A DNA stretch of 64,000 nt from Chitinophagaceae bacterium (GCA_016702745.1 JADJDJ010000001.1:868001-932000), one strand, 5' to 3'; counted from the stretch's first letter, positions 45,030 through 54,649 are shown. Numbers and translations are program-made. Notes: a model not told the origin generated them from the sequence alone.

Positions 45030-47486
45030 ATGAAAAATAAAATCGCCATTATTACTGCCTTTATCGCCTTGTTATCGATTGATAGTCAGGCACAAACAAA
45101 AAAAGGAACTATTTCCGGAACGGTCATCGACGGAAATACCAAAACCATTGAATCGGCCACAATCACCCTGTTAAGCGCTAAAGACTCTTCCATTGTAAAA
45201 ATGGGTTCGGCCGATAAAGCCGGGCATTTCAGCTTTGAGGGGTTGAAAGAGGGGCAATACCTGGTGAAAGTTTCTGCCGTTGGTCATTCCCTTGGATTCT
45301 CCGAAACGGTTGAAATCAACAGCACTGCGGCCAATATCAGTCTTAAAACCATTGAACTGGTGCCTGTGGCAAAAAGTATTGCCGGGGTTACCGTAACAGC
45401 CCGCAAACCGCTGATTGAGCAAAAAATTGACCGGACTATCGTGAATGTGGAAGCCGCTGTTTCCAATGTGGGAACCACTGCCATGGAAGTGCTGGAGAAA
45501 TCACCAGGTGTAACTGTTGATAAGGATGGTAATATCAGCCTGAAGGGAAAACAGGGAGTTCAGGTCTATGTGGATGGCCGGCCTTCTTATTTATCAGGTG
45601 CCGACCTGGCCAATATGCTGAATAATATGAACAGCAGCCAACTGGAACAAATTGAAATCATGACCAATCCCCCTGCGAAATATGAGGCAGCCGGTAATAG
45701 CGGAATCATTAATATCAAGACGAAAAAAACAAAGCAGTTTGGCTATAACGGAAGTCTTTCATCCACCTATACACAGGGCCGTTTACCCAAAATCGGCAAT
45801 GCTTTTAATTTTAACTACCGCAAGAACAAAGTGAATTTCTTTACTAACCTCAGTCAGAGTTATCGCAGGAATTTCCAGGATCTGTTTATTCAGCGAAAAT
45901 TCATCGATAATAATACAAAAGAAATCAGGTCACTGTTTGATCAGGAAACCAGGATCAGGGAAGGAGGGGAGTCTTATAGCGGTAAAATCGGACTGGACTA
46001 TTTTGCCACAAAGAAAACAACCTGGGGCGTAGTGTTAAACGGGTTTTACAACCCGGGTACATTCAGCAGCAACAGTGACGTAAGGATCGCTAATCCCGGA
46101 AATACACTGTTAAGCAGAACGATGTCAGGAACCAGTAATGACAAGAAATGGACACATGGCGGTGCGAATTTTAACTTCAGACATGTGTTTGATTCAACCG
46201 GACGAGAACTGACAGCTGATGCAGACCTGCTGAGTTATAAAAGCACCAATGCTCAGGATCTGATCAATGCCTATTTTGATGCAGGAGGAATTCCCAATGC
46301 CAAAACTGATACATTACTGGGTAGCCTTCCACAGGATATTAAAATCTACTCCGGTAAAATGGATTATGTTCATCCACTCGCTAAAGGAGCAAAACTGGAA
46401 GCAGGATTTAAAACATCTTTTGTTCATACCGATAATAATGCCATCTATGACAGTCTGAATTACGGCATCCGTGTAAAAGATATCGGCCGTAGCAATTATT
46501 TTATATATGATGAGAATGTGAATGCTGCCTATATCAATTACAGCAGACCGCTGGGAAAGAAATTTGTAGGACAATTTGGTTTGAGAGCAGAGAATACCAA
46601 TGCCAAGGGTCAGCAAGTAACAACCGGAACCCGTTTTAAACGCAATTATACCCAGCTCTTTCCAACCATGTATATTCAGTACAATGCGAATAAGAATAAT
46701 TCATTTGTACTGAACTATGGCAGAAGGATAGAAAGACCGAATTATGAAGACCTGAATCCCTTTATTATGTTTCTTGATAAATACACATTTGAACAGGGTA
46801 ATCCGAACTTGCAGCCCCAGTTCTCACACAATATAGAACTGACCCATACATTTAAGGGATTCCTGAACACCACGCTGAATTATACCAGAACAACCGATAT
46901 GATCAACGATATCCTGGAGCAAAATCCGGATTCAACGGAAACTTTTATCCGCAAACAGAATATCGCCAGGCAGGAACAATTCGGAATCGCGATCAGCGCG
47001 GGAGGACAAATCAAAAAATGGTGGACAGCTAATTTTTATACCAATGTATTTAACAACCGGTTTAAAGGAATTCTCAATGGTGATTTTGTGAGTATCGGAG
47101 CTACCACTGCTTTATTCAATGTATCTAACCAGTTTCGTTTTGCCAAAACCTGGGGAGCTGAACTCAGTGGATTTTACCGGACTCCCGGTGTAGATGGCGT
47201 ATTTAAGATTCAGGGCTTAGGGGCTATGAATGCAGCCTTTTCCAAGCAGGTCATGAAAGGGAAAGGAACTTTCCGCCTTAGTATCCGGGATATTTTCTGG
47301 TCACAACAGGCAAAAGGAACCATCAAGTATAGTAATGTGGATGCAGCTTTCCAGCAGAGAAGAGATTCAAGACAGGTGGCGCTCGGATTCACTTATCGCT
47401 TTAATAAAGGAAAAACAGGAAATGTTCCCAAAAGAAAAACGGGTGCTGCTGATGATGAAAAGAACAGGGTGAATACCGGTGAATAA
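45030..47486 (+). CDS. Outer membrane beta-barrel receptor, OMP_b-brl_3 type, paralog 1
   Basis: The 818-residue protein has a signal peptide (LLSIDSQAQ), a carboxypeptidase-regulatory-like domain (GTISGTVIDGNTKTIESATITLL), a plug domain (VTARKPLIEQKIDRTIVNVEA, SPGVTVDKDGNISLKGKQGV) and a C-terminal barrel of 22-strand TonB-dependent type ending in AFKHRFNKG-like FTYRFNK. There is no TonB box seen clearly. It probably imports a bulky ligand. The paralog at 47728 is about as long with the same order. It lies 208 nt after the LytTR gene, so regulation by that pair is possible. Confidence 0.9.
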   Translation: MKNKIAIITAFIALLSIDSQAQTKKGTISGTVIDGNTKTIESATITLLSAKDSSIVKMGSADKAGHFSFEGLKEGQYLVKVSAVGHSLGFSETVEINSTAANISLKTIELVPVAKSIAGVTVTARKPLIEQKIDRTIVNVEAAVSNVGTTAMEVLEKSPGVTVDKDGNISLKGKQGVQVYVDGRPSYLSGADLANMLNNMNSSQLEQIEIMTNPPAKYEAAGNSGIINIKTKKTKQFGYNGSLSSTYTQGRLPKIGNAFNFNYRKNKVNFFTNLSQSYRRNFQDLFIQRKFIDNNTKEIRSLFDQETRIREGGESYSGKIGLDYFATKKTTWGVVLNGFYNPGTFSSNSDVRIANPGNTLLSRTMSGTSNDKKWTHGGANFNFRHVFDSTGRELTADADLLSYKSTNAQDLINAYFDAGGIPNAKTDTLLGSLPQDIKIYSGKMDYVHPLAKGAKLEAGFKTSFVHTDNNAIYDSLNYGIRVKDIGRSNYFIYDENVNAAYINYSRPLGKKFVGQFGLRAENTNAKGQQVTTGTRFKRNYTQLFPTMYIQYNANKNNSFVLNYGRRIERPNYEDLNPFIMFLDKYTFEQGNPNLQPQFSHNIELTHTFKGFLNTTLNYTRTTDMINDILEQNPDSTETFIRKQNIARQEQFGIAISAGGQIKKWWTANFYTNVFNNRFKGILNGDFVSIGATTALFNVSNQFRFAKTWGAELSGFYRTPGVDGVFKIQGLGAMNAAFSKQVMKGKGTFRLSIRDIFWSQQAKGTIKYSNVDAAFQQRRDSRQVALGFTYRFNKGKTGNVPKRKTGAADDEKNRVNTGE

Positions 47487-47524
47487 AATACTGAGATAGT
47501 TAATCAGAAGTATAGTCATGAATG

Positions 47525-47558
47525 AAAAGTCTCTCTGTAATACAGGGAGACTTTTTTT
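47525..47558 (+). terminator. Terminator after receptor paralog 1
   Basis: AAAGTCTCTCTGTA (47526-47539) pairs with TACAGGGAGACTTT (47541-47554), and a T7 run follows. Confidence 0.9.
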
Positions 47559-47727
47559 ATTGTTAACAGTGATTAACATATGTGCAAATTTTACCTATGA
47601 GTTTACCGTTGGTGTATTGACATGAATATCTGACCCCTTAACACGGGATCTACGAAGCTTGTCATATTCAGGATGGAGATGAATTGTTCATACTGCACCT
47701 TTATACTGAAAAACAAAAACCTTAGCC

Positions 47728-50196
47728 ATGAGAAGAAAAATTTATTTGTTTATACAGTCCTTCCTGTTACTGGCAGGTATGCCCGCCATTGCACAGCAGC
47801 AGGGAAAACTGAGCGGGAAAATTACTGACCCTGCCAATGCGCCACTTGCAGCTGTTACAGTTTCTCTTTTAAAATCAAAAGATTCATCATTGGTAAAAGC
47901 CAGTGTAACCAGTAAGGAAGGGCATTACGAATTTGAAAATATTTCTCCGGGATCCTACCTGCTGATGGCGAGTTCGGCCGGAATGGAAAAAAAGTACAGT
48001 GAACTGCTGCAGGTAAGTGAATCAGGCAATGCGACTTTAAATCTGGCATTGCAACCGGTTGTGAAAAGCATGGGGGCCGTAACGGTTACGGCACAAAGAC
48101 CATTTATTGAATCCAAAATTGATAAAACGGTAGTGAATGTAGATGCTTCTCCCACCAATGCAGGTGCTACTGCGCTGGAAGTGCTGGAAAAATCACCGGG
48201 TATCATGGTCAGTAATGATGGTGCGATCAGTCTTCGGGGTAAGGCAGGCGTTATCATCATGGTGGATGGTAAACCCACTTTTCTCTCACCTTCTGACCTG
48301 GCCAACCTGCTGAAAAACATGCCGGCATCTGCCATTGACCAGATAGAAATCATGACCAACCCTTCTTCCAAATATGATGCTTCAGGTAATTCCGGTGTGA
48401 TCAATATCAAAACTAAAAAAGGAAAAATGGCCGGATTCAATGGCTCCATCATGGCCGGTATCACTACCAGTTTTTTTAAAACCGGGAATACTTTGTATGT
48501 AATCCCCAAATCACAGAACAGTATCAGTTTTAATTACCGGAAGAATAAGATCAATTTCTTCGGGAATTATAATCCCAATGCTTTCCGGGGCAGGAGCCAG
48601 TTGGAGATCAACCGGATAAAACTGGATGCTGATAAAAAAATTCTGGGTTATAATGATGTACTGACCCAGTTCAAATTCGGCAATAATAACCATACCCTTA
48701 AACTGGGCCTCGATGTATATGCGGATAAGAAAAACACATTCGGGGTAGTGGTCAGCGGCTTCACTTTTTCGGGTCATCCCACTCCCGGGACCATCACCAG
48801 CACCCATGATGAAAATTATAACCTGCTTTCTCAAATGGTTTCCCAAACAGATAACCGGCTGAATTTTAAAAACCTCAGTTCTAATTTTAATTATCGTCAC
48901 CAGTTTGATTCAGCCGGAAGGGAACTGACAGCAGATCTTGATTATATCGTTTATGATAATGTGTCCAGAATGACATTGACCACGGATTTTTTTGATGGAA
49001 ACGGACAGACATTCGGCAATCAATTAATACTCAAAGGGCACTTACCCTCCAGTATCAAAATCTGGTCGCTCAAATCAGATTATGTACATCCATTCAAAAA
49101 AGGGGGGAGACTTGAAGCTGGTGTGAAGAGCAGTATTGTGGACAATGACAATATGGTAAACTATGTCAGATGGGATGGAAGTAAATGGATTGATGATAAC
49201 CGATCCAATCATTTTATCTATGAAGAAAACATCAATGCCGTTTATCTGAATGCCAACCGTCAAATCGGAAAATGGTCTCTGCAGGGAGGACTTCGCCTGG
49301 AAAATACAATTGCCAAAGGGCACCAGGTTACCAATGATTCCAGTTTCACCCGCAACTTCACGAATCTGTTCCCCAGTGCATTTCTGAGTTATGATGCGGA
49401 TAAAAGTAACAAGTTCACTATTTCCTGGAGCCGGAGGATCACACGTCCAAATTACCAGGACCTGAATCCCTTTATTTATTTCCTCGATTCTCTTTCATAC
49501 CGCAAGGGGAATCCTTTTCTCCTTCCTCAATTCACCCATAATTTCGAGTTAAGCCATTCTTTTAAAGGGAAACTGATTACCACGCTGAATTACAGTAACA
49601 CCAATAATGTGATTTCACAGTTAGTGAAACCTGATGGGGATTTGCTGTATCTCACTTCTGATAATGTGGCGCGGTTCAGGAATGTGGGGATCGCTATTAC
49701 AGCACCGGTTCCCCTCACCAAATGGTGGAATTCCAACGTATTTATCAATGTATTCAATAATCATTATGAAGGGGTGTATGAAAATAAACCGCTGGATATG
49801 TCTTTTACATCATTCATGATTAATATGACCCAGACTTTCACCATCAAACAGGGATTTACAGCTGAAGTCAGTGGCTTTTACCGGGCCCGGGGTATCCAGC
49901 AGCTGAATGTGGATGAGCCCATGTATGTCCTGAGTTTTGGCGCTCAAAAACAGGTGTTGAAAGGTAAAGGCACGCTGCGTCTGAATCTGAGGGATCCTTT
50001 CTGGAGGCAGCGTTACCAGGGCAAAACCCAGTATGATATTGTTGATTCCAGAATTGCTAATAAATGGGATAACAGGCAGGTAACAGCCAGTTTTACCTAT
50101 CGATTTGGTAAAACCAGTCAGCAGAACCAGCCAGCCCGCCGGAGAAACAGTGCTGCCCAGGATGAACAAAACCGGGTCGGACAGGGCGGACAATAA
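47728..50196 (+). CDS. Outer membrane beta-barrel receptor, OMP_b-brl_3 type, paralog 2
   Basis: The 822-residue protein has a signal peptide (LLLAGMPAIAQQ), a CarboxypepD_reg-like domain (GKLSGKITDPANAPLAAVTVSLL), plug (VTAQRPFIESKIDKTVVNVDA, SPGIMVSNDGAISLRGKAGV, IDQIEIMTNPSSKYDASGNS) and barrel (ending ASFTYRFGKTSQ). The plug and barrel match paralog 1 along their length, so this is a tandem duplication of an uptake receptor. A short acidic tail rich in Asn/Gln/Arg follows. The two genes are separated by a terminator, so the second may have its own promoter. Confidence 0.9.
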   Translation: MRRKIYLFIQSFLLLAGMPAIAQQQGKLSGKITDPANAPLAAVTVSLLKSKDSSLVKASVTSKEGHYEFENISPGSYLLMASSAGMEKKYSELLQVSESGNATLNLALQPVVKSMGAVTVTAQRPFIESKIDKTVVNVDASPTNAGATALEVLEKSPGIMVSNDGAISLRGKAGVIIMVDGKPTFLSPSDLANLLKNMPASAIDQIEIMTNPSSKYDASGNSGVINIKTKKGKMAGFNGSIMAGITTSFFKTGNTLYVIPKSQNSISFNYRKNKINFFGNYNPNAFRGRSQLEINRIKLDADKKILGYNDVLTQFKFGNNNHTLKLGLDVYADKKNTFGVVVSGFTFSGHPTPGTITSTHDENYNLLSQMVSQTDNRLNFKNLSSNFNYRHQFDSAGRELTADLDYIVYDNVSRMTLTTDFFDGNGQTFGNQLILKGHLPSSIKIWSLKSDYVHPFKKGGRLEAGVKSSIVDNDNMVNYVRWDGSKWIDDNRSNHFIYEENINAVYLNANRQIGKWSLQGGLRLENTIAKGHQVTNDSSFTRNFTNLFPSAFLSYDADKSNKFTISWSRRITRPNYQDLNPFIYFLDSLSYRKGNPFLLPQFTHNFELSHSFKGKLITTLNYSNTNNVISQLVKPDGDLLYLTSDNVARFRNVGIAITAPVPLTKWWNSNVFINVFNNHYEGVYENKPLDMSFTSFMINMTQTFTIKQGFTAEVSGFYRARGIQQLNVDEPMYVLSFGAQKQVLKGKGTLRLNLRDPFWRQRYQGKTQYDIVDSRIANKWDNRQVTASFTYRFGKTSQQNQPARRRNSAAQDEQNRVGQGGQ

Positions 50197-50229
50197 AATT
50201 GTGAGTTTTCAGTGCAGTAGTTATACAAT

Positions 50230-50257
50230 GTCCCTCTTTTCCAGGAGGGACTTTTTT
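50230..50257 (+). terminator. Terminator after receptor paralog 2
   Basis: GTCCCTC (50230-50236) pairs with GAGGGAC (50245-50251) and is followed by six T residues; it abuts the yajQ promoter. Confidence 0.85.
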
Positions 50258-50264
50258 ATCTTTG
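50257..50264 (+). promoter_or_regulatory. Bacteroidota -7 box for yajQ
   Basis: TATCTTTG matches TAnnTTTG and is 24 nt before the yajQ ATG, with the preceding terminator at its 5' edge. Confidence 0.6.
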
Positions 50265-50287
50265 TCCCTCAACCAAAACCACCCGCT

Positions 50288-50779
50288 ATGCCATCATTTG
50301 ATATTGTTAGTAAAGTAGAAGCACAGGCATTGGATAATGCTGTGAATGTTACCACCAAGGAAATCACCAATCGGTTTGATTTTAAAGGATCACATGTGGT
50401 GATTGAACTAGATAAAAAAACATTCGTCATCAAGCTGGAAACAGATGATGATATGAAAATGCGGCAGCTGATTGATGTATTGATCAGCAGGGCCCATAAA
50501 CAGGGAATATCTCCCGAAGCTTTTGACGCTTCCAAAGAAGGAGCACAAAGCGGAAAGGTCTGGAAAAAAGAAGTAAAGGTCCGGAACGGGCTGGCACAGG
50601 AAGATGCCAAGAAAGTAGTTAAACTAATCAAGGATTCTGGTATGAAAGTTCAGGCTTCCATCAATGATGATCTCGTAAGAGTAACCGGCAAAAAAATTGA
50701 TGATCTCCAGGAGGTGATCCAACTCTGCCGTAATGGAAACCTGGGTATTCCTTTGCAGTATATTAATATGCGCGACTAA
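50288..50779 (+). CDS. yajQ: YajQ family nucleotide-binding protein
   Basis: The 163-residue protein matches the YajQ/DUF520 family: PSFDIVSKVEAQALDNAVN, FDFKGSHVVIEL, and the C-terminal GKKIDDLQEVIQLCRN...QYINMRD. Family members bind nucleotides, including c-di-GMP in some bacteria, and have a tandem ferredoxin-like fold. The frame is open far upstream, but ATG 50288 gives the family N-terminus and has the promoter 24 nt before it. It is followed by the REP-like element at 50790. Confidence 0.92.
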   Translation: MPSFDIVSKVEAQALDNAVNVTTKEITNRFDFKGSHVVIELDKKTFVIKLETDDDMKMRQLIDVLISRAHKQGISPEAFDASKEGAQSGKVWKKEVKVRNGLAQEDAKKVVKLIKDSGMKVQASINDDLVRVTGKKIDDLQEVIQLCRNGNLGIPLQYINMRD

Positions 50780-50789
50780 GCGCCTGACC

Positions 50790-50847
50790 GCGTCTGACGT
50801 CTTCAAGAGCGTCTGTCGGCGTCTGACGTCTCAAAGAGCGTCTGACG
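50790..50847 (+). repeat. REP-like element after yajQ
   Basis: Two units, GCGTCTGACGTCTTCAAGAG-type and GCGTCTGACGTCTCAAAGAG-type, each followed by CGTCTG, lie in the same order as on the minus strand at 15348-15406. Loop bases differ but the stem bases are kept. Confidence 0.8.
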
Positions 50848-51243
50848 ATTTGTGCATAACCCCCCAAATATCCCGTTTCCCGGTGGATAAGCAGGTGCAT
50901 AACGGGTGCATATCAAATGGGCAAAAATTTGGAAACAGCTATACTGATAAACTATATTTGATATACAACTGCACGGAATTTTAGCAATAAAAGGAAGTGC
51001 TGGAGCTGACAGAAACCCCTCAAAAGGTGGAAGCACTCCAGGAGGACCGGAAACCTGTAACAGGGTAGAAGGAAATCCGGAAAAAAGAAACCCCTCAAAA
51101 GGTGGACATTTTCCAAAAAGCGTCGGGTAAGTAAACAGAAGGCGAAAGCCGGAAGAATGCTCACTTGGCGCTTTTGTTTTTTAGCAATATTTATAGCCTT
51201 CCGGTTTATTATTGATAATGCAATCTCATCAGGCTTTTGAAGT
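50848..51243. other. Non-coding stretch with 20-bp direct repeats
   Basis: No convincing gene here. GAAACCCCTCAAAAGGTGGA occurs at 51012-51031 and again 75 bp later at 51087-51106, with a purine-rich segment between. Nothing else is recognisable. Confidence 0.5.
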
Positions 51244-51735
51244 CTATTGCAGGGTACATGCTATCAGGCCATGATAATCACCGGCACTTGAAGTAGTCAG
51301 TATCAGTCCGGTTCCGGCGGCATAATAATATTGGGTAAAATATTGCATACTGATCAGGTTGCCGTTCATATTGATCTTGCTCTCCGCTTCCAGCATAACT
51401 ACCTGCTCATAAACATTTCCTTCTACTTCTTTGCTGATGCCGGTTTCTTTCACGGTAATATGTAAAACAGAAGAAAGTCCATTGGCTGTAAAAGCAGCAT
51501 CCCAGCTTTCTCCGGCGGAGAGGTCATCTTTCAGCCAAAGCTGGAAATTATCCTTTCCCATCAATTCAAGGAACATACTGCCCTCTTCGATCCTGACCAG
51601 CGCAGGTTCAGGTAGGGTACTGTTTTGCATGGTCACCAGGTTTCCCTCAACATGGAGTATTTTATTGGTGTAAACTGTGCCGTCCTTCAAACGGTATTCC
51701 CAACTATTGCCCGGAGCGATCGGATAATATTTCAT
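51244..51735 (-). CDS. Hypothetical protein, 163 residues
   Basis: The sequence starts YYPIAPGNSWEYRLKDGTVYTNKI, a pattern like the G-x-W-x-Y start of many Bacteroidota proteins that report on lipocalin-like or DUF-type beta barrels. Alternating strands (KVVMLEAESKINMNGN, ISMQYFTQYYYAAGTGL) indicate an all-beta protein. There is no signal peptide and no catalytic motif I recognise. It is alone on the minus strand between the non-coding stretch and the rpmE2 promoter. Confidence 0.6.
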   Translation of the reverse strand: MKYYPIAPGNSWEYRLKDGTVYTNKILHVEGNLVTMQNSTLPEPALVRIEEGSMFLELMGKDNFQLWLKDDLSAGESWDAAFTANGLSSVLHITVKETGISKEVEGNVYEQVVMLEAESKINMNGNLISMQYFTQYYYAAGTGLILTTSSAGDYHGLIACTLQ

Positions 51736-51905
51736 GATTCAAATCTAATGGGTTGCCGGGAAACCGGAGAACTTCTTTAGTAAGTGGAAGTTAAAAACCC
51801 GGAATAGGATAAGCAGCATGGGCAATATGCTATCAATATTGGTGTAAATGATTATATTTCAACTTATTGGTAAATTTTGGGGGCTTGATTTTTGCTAATT
51901 GAAGA

Positions 51906-51937
51906 TTTGGAATTGCATGAAATCCAGCGTATCTTTG
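51906..51937 (+). promoter_or_regulatory. Strong Bacteroidota-type promoter for rpmE2
   Basis: TTTG (51906-51909), a 20-nt spacer and TATCTTTG (51930-51937) match the -33/-7 consensus exactly. The start would be near 51941, 61 nt before the rpmE2 ATG. Confidence 0.8.
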
Positions 51938-52001
51938 CCGCCCAAATTTATCTATTCATTCATACGGCAAAATCCGTGTGACCTTTAAAAATCATCAGAT
52001 T

Positions 52002-52256
52002 ATGAAAAAAGGACTCCATCCGGACAGCTATCGTTTAGTTGTTTTCAAAGACATGAGTAACGGCCATACTTTTTTGAGCCGCTCCACCACTGCCAGCAAA
52101 GAAACCGTACAATGGGAAGACGGGAAAGAATACCCTCTGGTAAAACTGGAGATTTCCAATATGTCGCACCCCTTCTTTACCGGTAAAAACATGCTGGTTG
52201 ACACTGCGGGTCGTATCGACAAATTCAAGAAGAAATACGCAAAAAAAGCAGAATAA
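52002..52256 (+). CDS. rpmE2: Ribosomal protein L31 type B (bL31)
   Basis: The 84-residue protein begins MKKGLHPDSYRLVVFKDMS, the type B L31 N-terminus, and ends ISNMSHPFFTGKN...RIDKFKKKYAKK. It lacks the zinc-binding cysteines of type A L31. The open frame extends eight codons further upstream, but ATG 52002 gives the family N-terminus. Where type B genes replace type A, regulation by zinc is common; nothing here shows it. A bidirectional terminator follows at 52321-52350. Confidence 0.95.
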   Translation: MKKGLHPDSYRLVVFKDMSNGHTFLSRSTTASKETVQWEDGKEYPLVKLEISNMSHPFFTGKNMLVDTAGRIDKFKKKYAKKAE

Positions 52257-52320
52257 TATTAACTTGTGCATCACTTGTCCCGCCTGTCGGGATGAGTTTT
52301 GTTTTTCATGGCTATACTTT

Positions 52321-52350
52321 AGACCCCCTGATTCCTCAGGGGGTCTTTCG
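52321..52350. terminator. Terminator between rpmE2 and the 52385 gene
   Basis: AGACCCCCTGA (52321-52331) and TCAGGGGGTCT (52336-52346) form a strong stem between two convergent genes; T residues follow on the plus strand. Confidence 0.8.
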
Positions 52351-52384
52351 TTTACAGGATATTTTGTCTGGGTAATTTGATTTT

Positions 52385-53050
52385 CTATTTAACAGGAGCC
52401 AGATCCTTTTTCAATATAAAGCCGCTGGTGATTTCCTTCCCGTTATCAAAGCTTACTTCTATAAAATTGGTGAGTTGCCTGGTACTCTCTACCATATTCC
52501 CCCTGACCAGGTATCCCTTTCTCCGGGGGCTTCCGATTTTTGGATTATCATAAAAAAAAGTCTTTGTCGCAATGACTTTCCATTTCCCTTGTTGGTGCAT
52601 GCCCTCATAGCTGAATTTTTCAAATGGGACCAATCCGAGTTCAACTGCTTCAATCTCTGTTTCCTTCATTGTGTGTTCCATATCAGTGGAATTAAAGCTG
52701 CCGGAAGATTCATGAAAAAGCATCCATTTTTTTATGCCTGCATTCCAGCGGAAATCATATTCATAGACCCAGCGCCAGTTACTTCCTCCGTAAAATGAAA
52801 TCGTAAAACCGCCGGCATAAAGGTTCAGCGATTGATAGGGATCGCCAAACATACCTCCATCGTGCCGGCCCATTATTGCTTTATCGTTGCGAATAACCTG
52901 TTGAAGTTTACCATTTGTCTGTCGAATCAAAACCAGAAAAGGACGGGGCATGAATTCCTCCCAGGTACTGTCTTCCAAAGGATTTTTTAAGACCATGATC
53001 GCATCCGGGCGCTGGTCTTTATTGATATCACCGGTTTGGAAATCCAGCAC
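52385..53050 (-). CDS. Hypothetical protein with FG-GAP-like start
   Basis: The frame with first GTG/ATG at 53050 begins DFQTGDINKDQRPDAIMVLK, an FG-GAP/VCBS-like calcium-binding strand, so the N-terminus is probably truncated: the same frame is open to about 53187 and reads YWAQTPELPAELKPFILPGHE upstream, with no ATG, and an indel may hide the true start and a signal peptide. The remainder (221 residues) has strands and a GGSNWRWVYEYDFRWN segment. A role in surface or secreted metal-ion-binding repeats is possible; I do not recognise a specific family. Confidence 0.6.
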   Translation of the reverse strand: MLDFQTGDINKDQRPDAIMVLKNPLEDSTWEEFMPRPFLVLIRQTNGKLQQVIRNDKAIMGRHDGGMFGDPYQSLNLYAGGFTISFYGGSNWRWVYEYDFRWNAGIKKWMLFHESSGSFNSTDMEHTMKETEIEAVELGLVPFEKFSYEGMHQQGKWKVIATKTFFYDNPKIGSPRRKGYLVRGNMVESTRQLTNFIEVSFDNGKEITSGFILKKDLAPVK

Positions 53051-53363
53051 TTCATGACCGGGAAGGATAAAGGGCTTTAGTTCAGCAGGTAATTCCGGGG
53101 TTTGAGCCCAGTAACAAATATTTGAAAGATCAGGGAGAGGGATAAAAGATAATTGATTTGAAATTGGATAGTTTCGGCATTATAAAAAGTATTGAATGGT
53201 ACTGCTGATAAAGTTAGCCAAAGCCTGAAAAATAATACGCCGGAACTGAAAGTTCCGCTGTATGGGATATATTGAAAATTAAGCGGGGCAGCATTTAAAA
53301 ATCCCGGAAGGAAGGGCCCGGCCTCAACCTTATTTATCCTGTTCTTTTGTACCTTTCCTTTTC

Positions 53364-54542
53364 ATGAACAAACTCATTTTTACAGAAGAATTTTGCCAGC
53401 CGGAGAATCTCTATCCCTTTACCCTCACCCGGCAGATTCAGGATATCCGGATCGGGATCCTGACCATCCGGGAAAAATGGGAAAAAATGATGGGACTACC
53501 TTCCTATGATAAAAAGGAAGATGACTATAAAGATTTGGACCGGTCGGTCAATATTGACGAGGCTATTGGCGATGGCGCCTGTCTGATGGTGCATGGAAAT
53601 GTGCTACCCACTCCCGGATTGATCAGGGCAGTTAAAAAGCTAAAGGATGGGGAATTTTTGGCCAGTCCATCCGGTAATGGGGTCGTGTACCGTATTACCC
53701 AACAGGAAATTATCGATCGCTATAAGATCAAGGTTGGAAAAGCCATCATGCTGAAAGAACCGGTAAAACAAATTTGCTATCCCTGGGATATTTTTCAATT
53801 GAATGACTGGGCCATCCGTCAGGATTTTACCCTGTTAACAGCCAGCCGGAAAACGCAGAAAATTTCCAAAACGAATAAACTGATCAGCCCGGAAAATATT
53901 TTTATTGAGAAAGGTGCCCGGGTGGAATATGCCCTTATCAATGCTTCCACAGGTCCGGTTTATATTGGCAGAAATGCAGAAGTGATGGAAGGCAGCCTGA
54001 TCCGGGGACCATTTGCTATGGGAGAATCCGCCTGTCTGAAGATGGGCGCCAAAGTGTATGCCGCCACCAGCCTGGGTCCTTATTGCGTAGCAGGAGGTGA
54101 AATCAAAAACTCAGTATTATTTGGATACAGCAATAAAGCCCATGATGGTTACCTCGGTGATTCTGTACTGGGAGAATGGTGTAACCTGGGAGCAGGTACC
54201 ACCAATAGTAACCTGAAAAATAATGCCAGCGAAGTCAGGATCTGGACACCGGGAGGTGAATTAAATGCCGGAATAAAATGCGGGGTCATGATGGGTGATT
54301 ATACCCGTACTTCCGTGAATACCTCCATCAATACCGGAACGGTCATTGGCGTATGTGCCAATGTTTATGGTGCAGGACTAACGCCGAAATATATTCCTTC
54401 TTTTAGCTGGGGAAGTGATGGCGTACAGCGATATGATCTGGAAAAAGCCTTGCTGGATATTGCCGACTGGAAAAAACTGAAAAACCAGGTCCTCACAGAG
54501 GATGAAAAAAGTATTTTGAAAGCTGTGTATGAAAAGTTTTAA
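53364..54542 (+). CDS. GlmU-like protein, UDP-GlcNAc synthesis (alternative Bacteroidota form)
   Basis: The 392-residue protein fits the family TIGR03991-type, the Bacteroidota stand-in for GlmU. The N-terminal half (NKLIFTEEFCQPENLYPFTLTR, DIRIGILTIREKWEKMM) is a weakly conserved nucleotidyltransferase-like part. The C-terminal half is a left-handed beta-helix with hexapeptide repeats (PVYIGRNAEVMEGSLIRGPFAMG, GEIKNSVLFGYSNKAHDGYLGDS, GAGTTNSNLKNNASEVRI). It probably acetylates glucosamine 1-phosphate and makes UDP-N-acetylglucosamine. It is the first of a set that ends before the composite repeat. Confidence 0.87.
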   Translation: MNKLIFTEEFCQPENLYPFTLTRQIQDIRIGILTIREKWEKMMGLPSYDKKEDDYKDLDRSVNIDEAIGDGACLMVHGNVLPTPGLIRAVKKLKDGEFLASPSGNGVVYRITQQEIIDRYKIKVGKAIMLKEPVKQICYPWDIFQLNDWAIRQDFTLLTASRKTQKISKTNKLISPENIFIEKGARVEYALINASTGPVYIGRNAEVMEGSLIRGPFAMGESACLKMGAKVYAATSLGPYCVAGGEIKNSVLFGYSNKAHDGYLGDSVLGEWCNLGAGTTNSNLKNNASEVRIWTPGGELNAGIKCGVMMGDYTRTSVNTSINTGTVIGVCANVYGAGLTPKYIPSFSWGSDGVQRYDLEKALLDIADWKKLKNQVLTEDEKSILKAVYEKF

Positions 54543-54641
54543 ATGTCGGGGCTGCCTTTAAAACTGATTATTTTATATAGTAAAATAAGCAGGCCTCTTT
54601 TAAAGGCATCTGGCATGAAATAATCTGTATCTGACTCCCTT

Positions 54642-54649
54642 TATCTTTG
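54642..54649 (+). promoter_or_regulatory. Bacteroidota -7 box for the FKBP gene
   Basis: TATCTTTG matches TAnnTTTG, 34 nt before the ATG at 54683. A good -33 TTTG is not seen. Confidence 0.55.

Noticed and set aside
53051..53187. Coding extension upstream of the 52385-53050 gene
   Set aside because: The frame is open and reads well, but has no start codon or signal peptide in frame, so I report it as a probable truncated N-terminus rather than a feature.
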